From positions 1 to 46,973 of the forward strand of contig CAMFHP010000064.1 in assembly GCA_945952225.1 (NCBI GenBank): 46,973 bases of DNA, written 5' to 3'. Below the pieces are notes generated by a model, which was given only the letters and a program-made list of their open reading frames with translations, did no database searches and was not told the origin of the DNA. Every line of letters begins with the position of its first letter. The stretch's first letter is position 1. Position numbers and translations under genes: made by a program. Below, piece by piece: positions 24,986 to 32,348 of this stretch. This stretch comes from an uncultured Myxococcaceae bacterium (GTDB lineage: Bacteria; Myxococcota_A; Polyangia; Polyangiales; Ga0077539).

Positions 24986-25828
24986 ATGCGAGCCCCTCTC
25001 CGGTGGTGGATGGCCACGGCGCTGCTTGCGATGTCGTCCTCGTCGTGGGCGCAGGTCGCGCCCGTGGCCGGTGGCGACGACGCATCCGTGCCCGCGTGGT
25101 GGAACCTCAACGACAGCGACGCCGTCCTCGAACGGATGCAGCAGGCCGCGATGGGCAACCCCCAGTCGGCGGCGCGCACCATCTCCGCGGCGTTGCTCCA
25201 CGGCGTCGAGCCGCGCGTCGCCGCGTACGGGCTCCACGCGCTCGCGGGCCTCGCGCGCCCCGAGGGATCGCTCGCGGTGCAGCGCTTTCTCGAACACCGT
25301 CGCCCGACGCTCCGCCGTCACGCGATCGCCGCGGCCGTGGCCATCGGCGGATCTCCCCTCGCACGCGCCGTCGAAGCGCGCGTCGGTGACCCCGATCCCA
25401 CGGTGCGCGCCGACGCCGCCATGGCCCTCGGCGACATGAACGAACGCGCCTCGCTCACCACGCTCTTCACCGCGCTCGACCGCGAACTCGGCGCGTCGCT
25501 GCGGCCCGAGGGAACGCCCCTCATCCGCGGGTGCACGCACTCCATCGCGCGCCTCGGCAGCGCCGACGACGTGGAGCGCCTCGTGGGCTACCTCCGTCGC
25601 GCGCCCCTCGCGTCGATGACCGAGGCCTTCGAGATCGCCCTCTCGCGCGACAACCTCCCCGAGTCCCTCAAGGCCCGCATCGTGAACACCGTGGGCAGCC
25701 TCGCGACCGGCGAGGCGCGCACCTTTCTGCTCGGCGCCGTCGAGCGCTACCGCGGACGCCCCGCACCGTGGCTCGACCTCGCCCGCACGAGCGCGCAACG
25801 CATCCAGGTGCCCGGAGGTGGAACGTGA
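24986..25828 (+). CDS. secreted HEAT-repeat protein
   Basis: 280 aa. The start MRAPLRWWMATALL makes a signal peptide ending at SWAQ; the open frame extends 19 codons further, without a signal. The mature part has alpha-helical repeats of HEAT type (for example AVEARVGDPDPTVRADAAMALGDM) forming a short solenoid. No catalytic motif is seen. A TATGGT box (24972-24977) ends 8 nt before the ATG and there is no Shine-Dalgarno, so the mRNA may be nearly leaderless. Its stop codon overlaps the GTG of the next gene, so the two are made together, probably as one envelope complex. Confidence 0.75.
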   Translation: MRAPLRWWMATALLAMSSSSWAQVAPVAGGDDASVPAWWNLNDSDAVLERMQQAAMGNPQSAARTISAALLHGVEPRVAAYGLHALAGLARPEGSLAVQRFLEHRRPTLRRHAIAAAVAIGGSPLARAVEARVGDPDPTVRADAAMALGDMNERASLTTLFTALDRELGASLRPEGTPLIRGCTHSIARLGSADDVERLVGYLRRAPLASMTEAFEIALSRDNLPESLKARIVNTVGSLATGEARTFLLGAVERYRGRPAPWLDLARTSAQRIQVPGGGT

Positions 25829-27990
25829 TCCGTCAGACCCTCGGCCTCGCGGCGCTCCTCACGCTCGGCGCGTGCGCCACCTCGAACGGCGGCGCCTTCG
25901 GCCTCGCATACCCGTCGGCCAACACCACCGACATCGCCTCGCTCGAAGCGCGTGTGCGCGAGCATCGACCCGCGGTCACGCCCGCCGTGGCCGTGGTGGT
26001 TCCGCCCGCGCCCGCCCGTGGATTCACGGTGTTCTCGCTTCCCGATGGGCGCCGTCTCGGACAGATCGGCGTGACGATCGTGGGCCGTCCCGTGATCGCC
26101 GGTGACCTCGTGCTCGCGCGCTCGCCGGGCTCCATCGTCGCGTGGACCTTCGACGGCACCGAGCGCTGGCGCGTGCCCGACCGCGGCTTCTCGCTCGTGG
26201 GCGCTTCGCAGGACAACGGCCGCGTCGCGATCACCCTCGGCGGCGCGGGCGTCACCCGTCGCAACGGCGCGCTCCTCGTCGTCGACGCGGTGTCGGGCGC
26301 CTCGCGCTTGCAGCGTCCCGAGGCCCACGCGTTCGGCGCGCCGCTCCTCGTGGGCGATGACCTCTTCGTGCCCTGGGACGGTCAGAACCTCTCGGTCTTC
26401 GACCCCGACCGCGGCGACGAGCGTCTGCGCATCCGCTCGCGCGACGACGTCTTCGGCTTCGTGCGACGCGAGGGCGACGCGGTGTTCACCGGCGCCCGTG
26501 CGCTCTACCGCGTGGAGCCTTCGCTCGGTGATGCCCGGCCCGCACCGTCGGCCCGCGCGACGCTCTCGCGCGATGGGCTCCCCGGCGCGCCGCCCTTCAT
26601 GAACGACCCCTACGTCACGCTCAACGCGGGCCTCGATGCGCGCGAGCGTGTGCGGCTCGCGTGGCGTCCCGAGGGCAACGCGCAGGGCGCGGGCTTCGCG
26701 CACAACACCGCGTACGCGCTCTTTCATCGCGACGTGTTCGCCCTCGATGCGAGCACCGGCGCGGTGAAGTGGGCCTACGTGCATCCCGCCGACATCGCGG
26801 GTCTCGAAGTGGCGCGCGATGGCGTCGCGATCGTGGATGAGAACGGGCGCTCGGCCTTTCTGCACCACGAGAACGGTCGCGTGACCTGGCGCGCGGAGCT
26901 CGACACGCCGGCCGCGCAGGTGGTGATGCAGCTCCCCACGGAGTACGCGCCGACGGGCGCACCCGCCGACGAGCCCACGCGCTCGCTCGTCGAGGGCCTG
27001 CTCCTCGCCGCGGGCGGAACGGACACGCGCCTCATGCCCGCGCAGCTCTTCGCGGTGCGCGCGCTCACGTCGCTCGACACGCCCGAGGCCACGCACGCGC
27101 TGGTGACGGTGCTCACCCGTCGGCAGTATCCGCAGGAGCTCCGCGCCGCGGCGGGCGAGGCGATCACCCATCGCACCAACGGCACCGAGGCCATGCTCGA
27201 AGCGCTCGGCGCCCACCACGACTACGTGCGCGACGTCGACACGCCGCCCGTCGGAATGCTCGCGCGCGGACTCGCCGCGGCCCATGAGCGACGCGCCGTG
27301 CCCGCGCTCCTCGCGCACCTCAACGACCCCGCGACGCCCGCGACCGACCTGCCCGCGGTGGTCTCGGCGCTGCGCGAGCTCGGTGACCCCGCGAGCGTGG
27401 CCCCGCTGCTCGATTTTCTGCGGCTCTACCACGCCGACCGCGGCGCGCTCCCCGACGTGGGCGGCGGCGAGATGCTCGACGATCGTCACGTGGGCGACCA
27501 GGACTCCATCGACGCCGCGCTCGAACAGGCCGCGCTCGCGATCGGTGCGCTCGGGGGACCTGCCGAGCGTCGCGCGCTCACGCAGATCGCCGAGCATCCC
27601 GGCGTGTCGGGCGTCGTGCGCGCCGCGGCGGAACGCGCTGCGAACGGTGACACCCGCGCTGCTTCCAACGGGAGCGGCAACGGGACCGGCGAGCAGGGGA
27701 GCGCCATCGACATGCGCTTCAGCGTGCCCGCGCGCGTGAACGCCGAGCAGATGGAGGCCGCGTTCATCGCCGTGCGCGGACCGCTGCTCGAATGCCTCCG
27801 CAACGCGACCTCGCGACCGGCCACGGTGCGCATTCAGTTCCGCTACGACAGCGCGGGCACGATCACGCGGCCCGTGGTGAACCCCGCGGCCTTTCAGGGC
27901 TGCATGGCGCCCATCGTCGAGGGCGTGCGCCTCCCCGAGAACACCGCGGGGCGCGACATCGGAACGTACGTGCTCACGACCTTCCCCTGA
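25825..27990 (+). CDS. lipoprotein with PQQ-like beta-propeller and HEAT repeats
   Basis: 721 aa from the GTG at 25825, which overlaps the upstream TGA (GTGA) and follows GGAGGTGG. The signal ends at LTLGAC, a good lipobox. Residues 65-400 hold repeated four-strand blades with W-type motifs (GSIVAWTFDGTERWRVPD, LFVPWDGQNLSVFD, VFALDASTGAVKWAYVH), resembling PQQ-binding-like propellers of the BamB sort; no cofactor or enzyme site is obvious. Residues 420-630 are HEAT-like helices, and the last 100 resemble a TonB-like or AgmX-type C-terminal domain (AVRGPLLECLRNATSRPATVRIQF). Likely outer-membrane anchored scaffold working with the HEAT protein before it. Confidence 0.78.
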   Translation: MIRQTLGLAALLTLGACATSNGGAFGLAYPSANTTDIASLEARVREHRPAVTPAVAVVVPPAPARGFTVFSLPDGRRLGQIGVTIVGRPVIAGDLVLARSPGSIVAWTFDGTERWRVPDRGFSLVGASQDNGRVAITLGGAGVTRRNGALLVVDAVSGASRLQRPEAHAFGAPLLVGDDLFVPWDGQNLSVFDPDRGDERLRIRSRDDVFGFVRREGDAVFTGARALYRVEPSLGDARPAPSARATLSRDGLPGAPPFMNDPYVTLNAGLDARERVRLAWRPEGNAQGAGFAHNTAYALFHRDVFALDASTGAVKWAYVHPADIAGLEVARDGVAIVDENGRSAFLHHENGRVTWRAELDTPAAQVVMQLPTEYAPTGAPADEPTRSLVEGLLLAAGGTDTRLMPAQLFAVRALTSLDTPEATHALVTVLTRRQYPQELRAAAGEAITHRTNGTEAMLEALGAHHDYVRDVDTPPVGMLARGLAAAHERRAVPALLAHLNDPATPATDLPAVVSALRELGDPASVAPLLDFLRLYHADRGALPDVGGGEMLDDRHVGDQDSIDAALEQAALAIGALGGPAERRALTQIAEHPGVSGVVRAAAERAANGDTRAASNGSGNGTGEQGSAIDMRFSVPARVNAEQMEAAFIAVRGPLLECLRNATSRPATVRIQFRYDSAGTITRPVVNPAAFQGCMAPIVEGVRLPENTAGRDIGTYVLTTFP

Positions 27991-28056
27991 GCCCCCACGC
28001 GACGCACACTCCCTGCGCGCAGCGTCATCGTGGCGCCGCGCATGGAGCGATGTGCC

Positions 28057-28380
28057 ATGAGCGAGACCCGAGCCCCCGACGCCCCCGAGACGCAGCCCGC
28101 CGAGCCCACGGCGACCGAAGAGTTTCGCGAGGGCATCACCCATCTCCTCACCGCGGCGCGCAAGGTCGCGAGCCAGGTGGAGCCCCAGGTGAACCGCTCC
28201 CTCGAAGACGCGGAGCAGGCCCTTCAGCGCCTCGGGCGCGAGGGCGAGGCCGCCGTGGGAGACGTCACCCGCGAGGTGGCCTCCTTCGCCGCACGCCTCG
28301 CCGAGAAGCTCCGCGACGTGGCCGACCGCGCCGATCGCACGGGCCGCACCGATCGCACGCCGCCCGACGGCCAGGGCTGA
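28057..28380 (+). CDS. small amphipathic helical protein
   Basis: 107 aa. The ATG at 28057 was preferred over the GTG at 28030 because GGAG lies about nine bases upstream. The N-terminus is Pro/Glu/Thr-rich, residues 25-95 form long amphipathic helices with heptad-like Leu/Ala/Val (ITHLLTAARKVASQV, VTREVASFAARLAEKLRD), and the tail is Asp/Arg/Thr repeats (ADRTGRTDRT). It looks like a phasin-like or coiled-coil protein that may bind lipid surfaces, but no family is certain. No Cys and no signal peptide. Confidence 0.6.
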   Translation: MSETRAPDAPETQPAEPTATEEFREGITHLLTAARKVASQVEPQVNRSLEDAEQALQRLGREGEAAVGDVTREVASFAARLAEKLRDVADRADRTGRTDRTPPDGQG

Positions 28381-28398
28381 GAGAACTGCACTATCGCG

Positions 28399-28415
28399 CC
28401 GCGATGCGATCGCGG
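28399..28415 (+). other. hairpin upstream of usp gene
   Basis: A perfect 7-bp stem (CCGCGAT/ATCGCGG) with a 3-nt loop lies 19 bp after the small helical gene and 42 bp before the universal-stress gene. There is no T-run, so it may be a weak terminator or a 5' leader structure. Confidence 0.35.
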
Positions 28416-28456
28416 TAGAACGCCGCCGCTCCCTTCATCCCACTGGAGAATGTGAC

Positions 28457-28888
28457 GTGTACAAGAAAGTCATCGTCGGCATCGATTTCTCCGACAAGTC
28501 CGAGCGCGCGGTGCACGCGGCGCTGAAGATGGCGAAGTCGACCCAGGGCACCGTGGTGCTCCTTCACGCGCTCGCCCACACCGCCGAGGAGGCCCAGAAG
28601 GTCCAGCCCGGCAGCGAAGCCTCCGCGCGTCATGCCGTCGAAGCGCGCCTCCGCGGCGAGGCCGAGCAGCTCTCGAAGCACCACGGCCAGCACGTCGACT
28701 ACGGCGTCGTCGTGGGCCCCGCGGCGCACGAGATCGTCGAGTACGTGAAGAAGTGGGGCGGCGACGTGATCGTCGTGGCCTCGGAGTCGCGCAAGGGCAT
28801 CGACCGCCTCCTCCTCGGCAGCGTCGCCGAGAAGCTCGTCGCGACCTCGCCCGTGCCCGTGCTCGTCGTCGGCCCCGCGGCCCACTGA
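28457..28888 (+). CDS. universal stress protein (UspA family)
   Basis: 143 aa, single Usp domain, normal size. The GTG start follows GGAGAATG. It opens YKKVIVGIDFSDKSERAVHAAL with the usual Asp that contacts nucleotide, and ends with GIDRLLLGSVAEKLV and PVPVLVVGP, the ATP-binding loop region of Usp proteins. The exact 'G2xG9xG' loop is only partly kept (ESRKGIDRLLLGS), so nucleotide binding is likely but not certain. Such proteins bind ATP or adenylates and raise stress survival. No partner gene is adjacent. Confidence 0.9.
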   Translation: MYKKVIVGIDFSDKSERAVHAALKMAKSTQGTVVLLHALAHTAEEAQKVQPGSEASARHAVEARLRGEAEQLSKHHGQHVDYGVVVGPAAHEIVEYVKKWGGDVIVVASESRKGIDRLLLGSVAEKLVATSPVPVLVVGPAAH

Positions 28889-28907
28889 TCCCTTCGCACC
28901 ACGCTCG

Positions 28908-29579
28908 CTACGCAGCCCGCTCGATGAGCCGCGCGTCGTCGTGGCGGTGATTGCCCACGCGGCGATCCACCGCCCACGCTTCGAGCACGTCGTCGGGACA
29001 CGCGCGCAGCAGCCCGTGGAGCCCGTCGGGATCGCTCCCCGCATCGAGCCATCGCGCGGCGCCGTTCGCGCCGAGCACCACGGGCATGCGGTCGTGCACG
29101 CGCGCCGCCATCGCGTTGGGCGCGCAGGTGAGCACCGCGCAGGTGCGCACATCTTCGCCGGTCACCGTGTCGATCCAGCGCTCCCAGAGCCCCGCCAGCG
29201 CGAGCACCTGACCGCGCGCGCCATGGAACCACCACGGCACCCGCGCCCCCGCCTCGGCGCGCCACTCGTACCAGCCCGTCACGAGCACCAGGCACCGACG
29301 GCGACGGAACGCCTCTCGAAACGCCGGACGCTCGGCCACGGTCTCGGCCCTCGCCTGCACGCACCGCGCGGCCATCTCGCGGTCCTTCGACCACGCGGGA
29401 ATGAGCCCCCAGCGCAGGGTGCGCAGCACGCGCCGTCCGTCGCGCGCGCCGACGACGAGGAGGTCCTGCGTGGGCGCGAGGTTGTAGCTGGGCTTCCACA
29501 CCAGCGACGGCTCGACGGAGGCGTCGAAGCTGCGCGCGTTGGTGTCGAGGTCTTTGTGGTTCGTGATGCGACCGCACAT
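28908..29579 (-). CDS. yedK: SRAP (YedK/HMCES) abasic-site processing protein
   Basis: 223 aa. The start was set at the ATG whose next codon is Cys (MCGRITN), because the SRAP family uses N-terminal Cys2, exposed by Met removal, to crosslink to abasic DNA. Glu105 (GWYEW) and His162 (VHDRMP) match the catalytic Glu and His. The family's Asn in 'NARxET' is replaced: here VQARAET puts Gln at 75, the position of YedK Asn75. The YNLAPTQ motif is intact. The protein protects single-stranded abasic sites. The Asn-to-Gln change could alter activity. It is convergent with the usp gene. Confidence 0.9.
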   Translation of the reverse strand: MCGRITNHKDLDTNARSFDASVEPSLVWKPSYNLAPTQDLLVVGARDGRRVLRTLRWGLIPAWSKDREMAARCVQARAETVAERPAFREAFRRRRCLVLVTGWYEWRAEAGARVPWWFHGARGQVLALAGLWERWIDTVTGEDVRTCAVLTCAPNAMAARVHDRMPVVLGANGAARWLDAGSDPDGLHGLLRACPDDVLEAWAVDRRVGNHRHDDARLIERAA

Positions 29580-29704
29580 CGCGACCCGCATGGTGGCAGC
29601 CTCGGCACGCGCTCCGCGAACTCGTGGCAGCGCGCGCGGCACCCGCCTCTGGAGCTCTCGCGATGCACGATCCGTCGCCATCGCGCGTAGAGTCGCCGCC
29701 GACC

Positions 29705-31198
29705 ATGCGCCACGCCACGCTCGCCCTTCCGCTCCTCGTTCTCGCCGCGTGCTCCTCGAACCCCACGCCCGCGGTCTCCGACGATGTGCCCGACGCATCC
29801 GTCGAAGACCGCGCGGCGCCCGACGTCGCCATGCCCTCCGACGACGTGCCCTCCGACGGGTCTTCGTCGGTCGACGCCGTGACCGATGCGTCCGACGACG
29901 CCCGCGCTGACGTCGCGTTCGATGCGTCACGCGATGCCTCCCTCGATGCGAGCGCCGACGTCGCGTTCGATGCGTCGCGCGATGCGTCGCCCGACACCGT
30001 GATCGTGCCCGATGCATCGCCCGACATGATGAGCGTTGATGCGATGAGCGCCGATGCGATGGGCGCCGATGCGACAAGCGTCGACGTACTCGCGGTCGAT
30101 GCGACGACCGACACGCCCACCGTCGATGCGTCCGTGGGCGCGTGCCGTGTGGCGTGGCACGCGGCGCTGCCGAACCTTGCGCGCGGCACCCCTTCGCTCG
30201 CAGTCGACACGGGCGGAGTCGCGTGGGCCGTGTGGTTCGATTCGAGCAGTCAGGTCAACGCCACCCGTCTCGACCTCGCAGGGCCCGCGGGCGCGTGGCG
30301 GAGCAGCGTGCGCACCGTCGATCTGCCGACACATCCGGGCTTCGCGACCTGGGAGGGCGACGTGTTGCGTGTGGCGACGCGGTCGTTCCTCTCGCCCCAG
30401 GCGGCGGCCTTCTCGGCCACCGGCGCGGTTCGCACGACGCCCTCGGATCTCGTGATGGGCAACGGCATCGAGCGCGGCCCGTGGATCGTGCGCGCGAACG
30501 ATGGAGCGTGGGTGTTCTGGCGTCGTCCTGCCATGGGCGCGGTCGCGGGTGCGCTGACCGGTGTGGCGCTCGACGCGTCGGGGGCGGTGCGCGGTGCGCC
30601 GATCTCGGTGGTCGCCGACGTGAGCCCCTCGGCGATCGCATGGGATGGCACGGCCTTCGTGGCGGCCTCCGTCGACGCGGGCAACACCGTGCAGCTCACG
30701 CGCTTCAGCACCACGGGCGCGACGCTCGCGACGGCCACGGTGCCTGGAACGTCACCGCGCATCACGCAGGTCTCCCTCGCGGTCACCGCCACGGGCCTCG
30801 ACCTCGCCGCGTCGGACCTCTACCGCGCGTGGACCACCTCGGCCTCGCGCGACCTCGCCACCGTCGCGCCCTGGCGTCAGGCCATCGCGTACGCGAACAA
30901 CACCGAGTGGGCGACGATCGCGGTCTCGGGCGCGCGCCGCGCGGTGGCCTGGGCCGACACGCGCTATGCGAACTCCACGGGCACGATCCGCTTCGCGCGC
31001 CTCGACGCAGCGGGTGTCGCGGTCACCCCCGCGCTCGACGTGTACGCGGTGTTCCCCGCGTCGCCCTTCGGCACCGACGTGCGCATCGAGGCCGTTGGCG
31101 CGTCGTCGTGGGTGCTCGCGTGGCGCTCGCTTCCGACGGCCACGAGCGCGCAGCTCGAAGGCCACGTGGCCCGCGTGGAGTGCCCCGCCTCGCCGTGA
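29705..31198 (+). CDS. lipoprotein with Asp-rich tether and propeller-like body
   Basis: 497 aa. The signal ends LLVLAAC, a good lipobox. Residues 17-145 are a long Asp/Ala/Ser/Val tether built from DAS, DA and DV units, including two near-identical DVAFDASRDAS segments. From Cys148 the remainder has repeated beta segments (LAVDTGGVAWAVWFD, GTAFVAASVDAGNTVQL, RRAVAWADTRYANSTG) like a propeller or BNR-type fold. No enzyme motif. The start ATG is preceded by TAGAGT ending 11 bases upstream and no Shine-Dalgarno. It looks like a surface sensor or structural lipoprotein of unknown role; such proteins are common in Polyangiales. Confidence 0.75.
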   Translation: MRHATLALPLLVLAACSSNPTPAVSDDVPDASVEDRAAPDVAMPSDDVPSDGSSSVDAVTDASDDARADVAFDASRDASLDASADVAFDASRDASPDTVIVPDASPDMMSVDAMSADAMGADATSVDVLAVDATTDTPTVDASVGACRVAWHAALPNLARGTPSLAVDTGGVAWAVWFDSSSQVNATRLDLAGPAGAWRSSVRTVDLPTHPGFATWEGDVLRVATRSFLSPQAAAFSATGAVRTTPSDLVMGNGIERGPWIVRANDGAWVFWRRPAMGAVAGALTGVALDASGAVRGAPISVVADVSPSAIAWDGTAFVAASVDAGNTVQLTRFSTTGATLATATVPGTSPRITQVSLAVTATGLDLAASDLYRAWTTSASRDLATVAPWRQAIAYANNTEWATIAVSGARRAVAWADTRYANSTGTIRFARLDAAGVAVTPALDVYAVFPASPFGTDVRIEAVGASSWVLAWRSLPTATSAQLEGHVARVECPASP

Positions 31199-31268
31199 CG
31201 CCGCGGTGACGACGGGTGCCGCTTTCTTGTCTCGACGCGCCCACCCGGCACACCCTCGCAGGCCGTTC

Positions 31269-32345
31269 ATGCGTTCTTCTGCCGCCGCTTCGTGGTTCGC
31301 GCTCACGCTCCTGGGCGCGGCGTGTTCGTCTCCGCAGACCGCGCCCGTCGCGTCACCACCGCCGCCGCCATCCCCCGCGCAGGTCGCCGATGCCGCCGTC
31401 GCACCGGTCGCCGACGCCGCGCCCGTCGAGGCCGCGCCCGATGCGTCGGAGACTTCCGACGCGTCCGTGGTGGAGGCCGCGCCCGAAGTGGTGGCGCCCG
31501 CAGCCCCCGAGGTGCACGTGCGGCGCTACCTCGGACGCCCCGAAGAAGAGTGGCTCCGCGAGATGGCCACGCGCCCCGTCGTGCGGGTGATGGAGCGCTT
31601 TCACAGCACGCTCTTCGTGTTCCACCTCGACCTCGGCGACGGCATCGAGGTGAGCTTTCAGCCCGAGCGTCCGGGGCAGGAGAGCTTCTGGAAGCGCGAG
31701 GTCGTGTCGTGGCACCTGGCGCGTCTCCTCGGCATCGAGAACCGCGTGCCGCCGACGGTGGGACGGCGCGTTCCGTTGAGCGCCTTCGGACGTTGGGCGC
31801 GCGGCGCCGAGCTCGTGGCCGACCGTCACGGCATGGTGCTCGGCTCGGCGAGCGCGTGGGTGCCGGTGCTCCGTGGCGCGAACCTCCACCGCGGCCCCGC
31901 ACGGCAGGAGTGGGTGCGCTGGATGAACCCCGCGAACCCCATTCCCGAAGCGAGTCGCGAGCGCGCGCGGCAGACCACCGAGGTGCTCGTCTTCGACTAC
32001 CTCGCCGCCAACTACGACCGCTGGAACTGCTGCAACATCGCCGTCGACGAGCACGACGACCTCGTGTTCCGCGACAACGATGCGGGCTGGGCGCCGAGCA
32101 TCATCAACAACGTCATGTCGCCCGACGTGATCCGTCGCATGCCGCGCTACCTCTGGGAGGCCGTGCAGCGACTCACCGCCGACGAGATCCGCGCGTCGGT
32201 GCAGAACGATCCCATGGCGCGCGAGATGAACCTCGTGCCCTCGTCGGTGTGGCAGGGCTACGAGGCCCGTCGCCAGGCGCTCATCGCCAACGTGCGCCGG
32301 GCCATCGCGCGCCACGGCGAGCAGAACGTCATCCTCTGGCCCTGA
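31269..32345 (+). CDS. lipoprotein with Fam20/HipA-like kinase fold
   Basis: 358 aa. A lipobox (LLGAAC, Cys19) is followed by a Pro/Ala/Asp tether to residue 80. The rest resembles the Fam20C/HipA kinase clan: SFQPER then WKREVVSWHLARLLGI for the N-lobe, VFDYLAANYDRWNCCNI with the catalytic-loop Asp250 and Asn256, and VFRDNDAGW with metal-binding Asp269/Asp271. The N-lobe Lys normally in 'FKP' is Gln131, though Lys142 is near. It would act outside the cytoplasm, where ATP is scarce, like secretory-pathway Fam20C. A true kinase, a pseudokinase or an AMPylator are all possible. No annotated substrate is nearby. Confidence 0.6.
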   Translation: MRSSAAASWFALTLLGAACSSPQTAPVASPPPPPSPAQVADAAVAPVADAAPVEAAPDASETSDASVVEAAPEVVAPAAPEVHVRRYLGRPEEEWLREMATRPVVRVMERFHSTLFVFHLDLGDGIEVSFQPERPGQESFWKREVVSWHLARLLGIENRVPPTVGRRVPLSAFGRWARGAELVADRHGMVLGSASAWVPVLRGANLHRGPARQEWVRWMNPANPIPEASRERARQTTEVLVFDYLAANYDRWNCCNIAVDEHDDLVFRDNDAGWAPSIINNVMSPDVIRRMPRYLWEAVQRLTADEIRASVQNDPMAREMNLVPSSVWQGYEARRQALIANVRRAIARHGEQNVILWP

Positions 32346-32348
32346 CCG

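Noticed and set aside
19091-25798. 2235-codon open frame on the minus strand
   Set aside because: It lies opposite the PLA2, TPR and HEAT genes and has the Arg/His/Gly/Val composition of a GC-rich shadow frame. No domain is recognisable.
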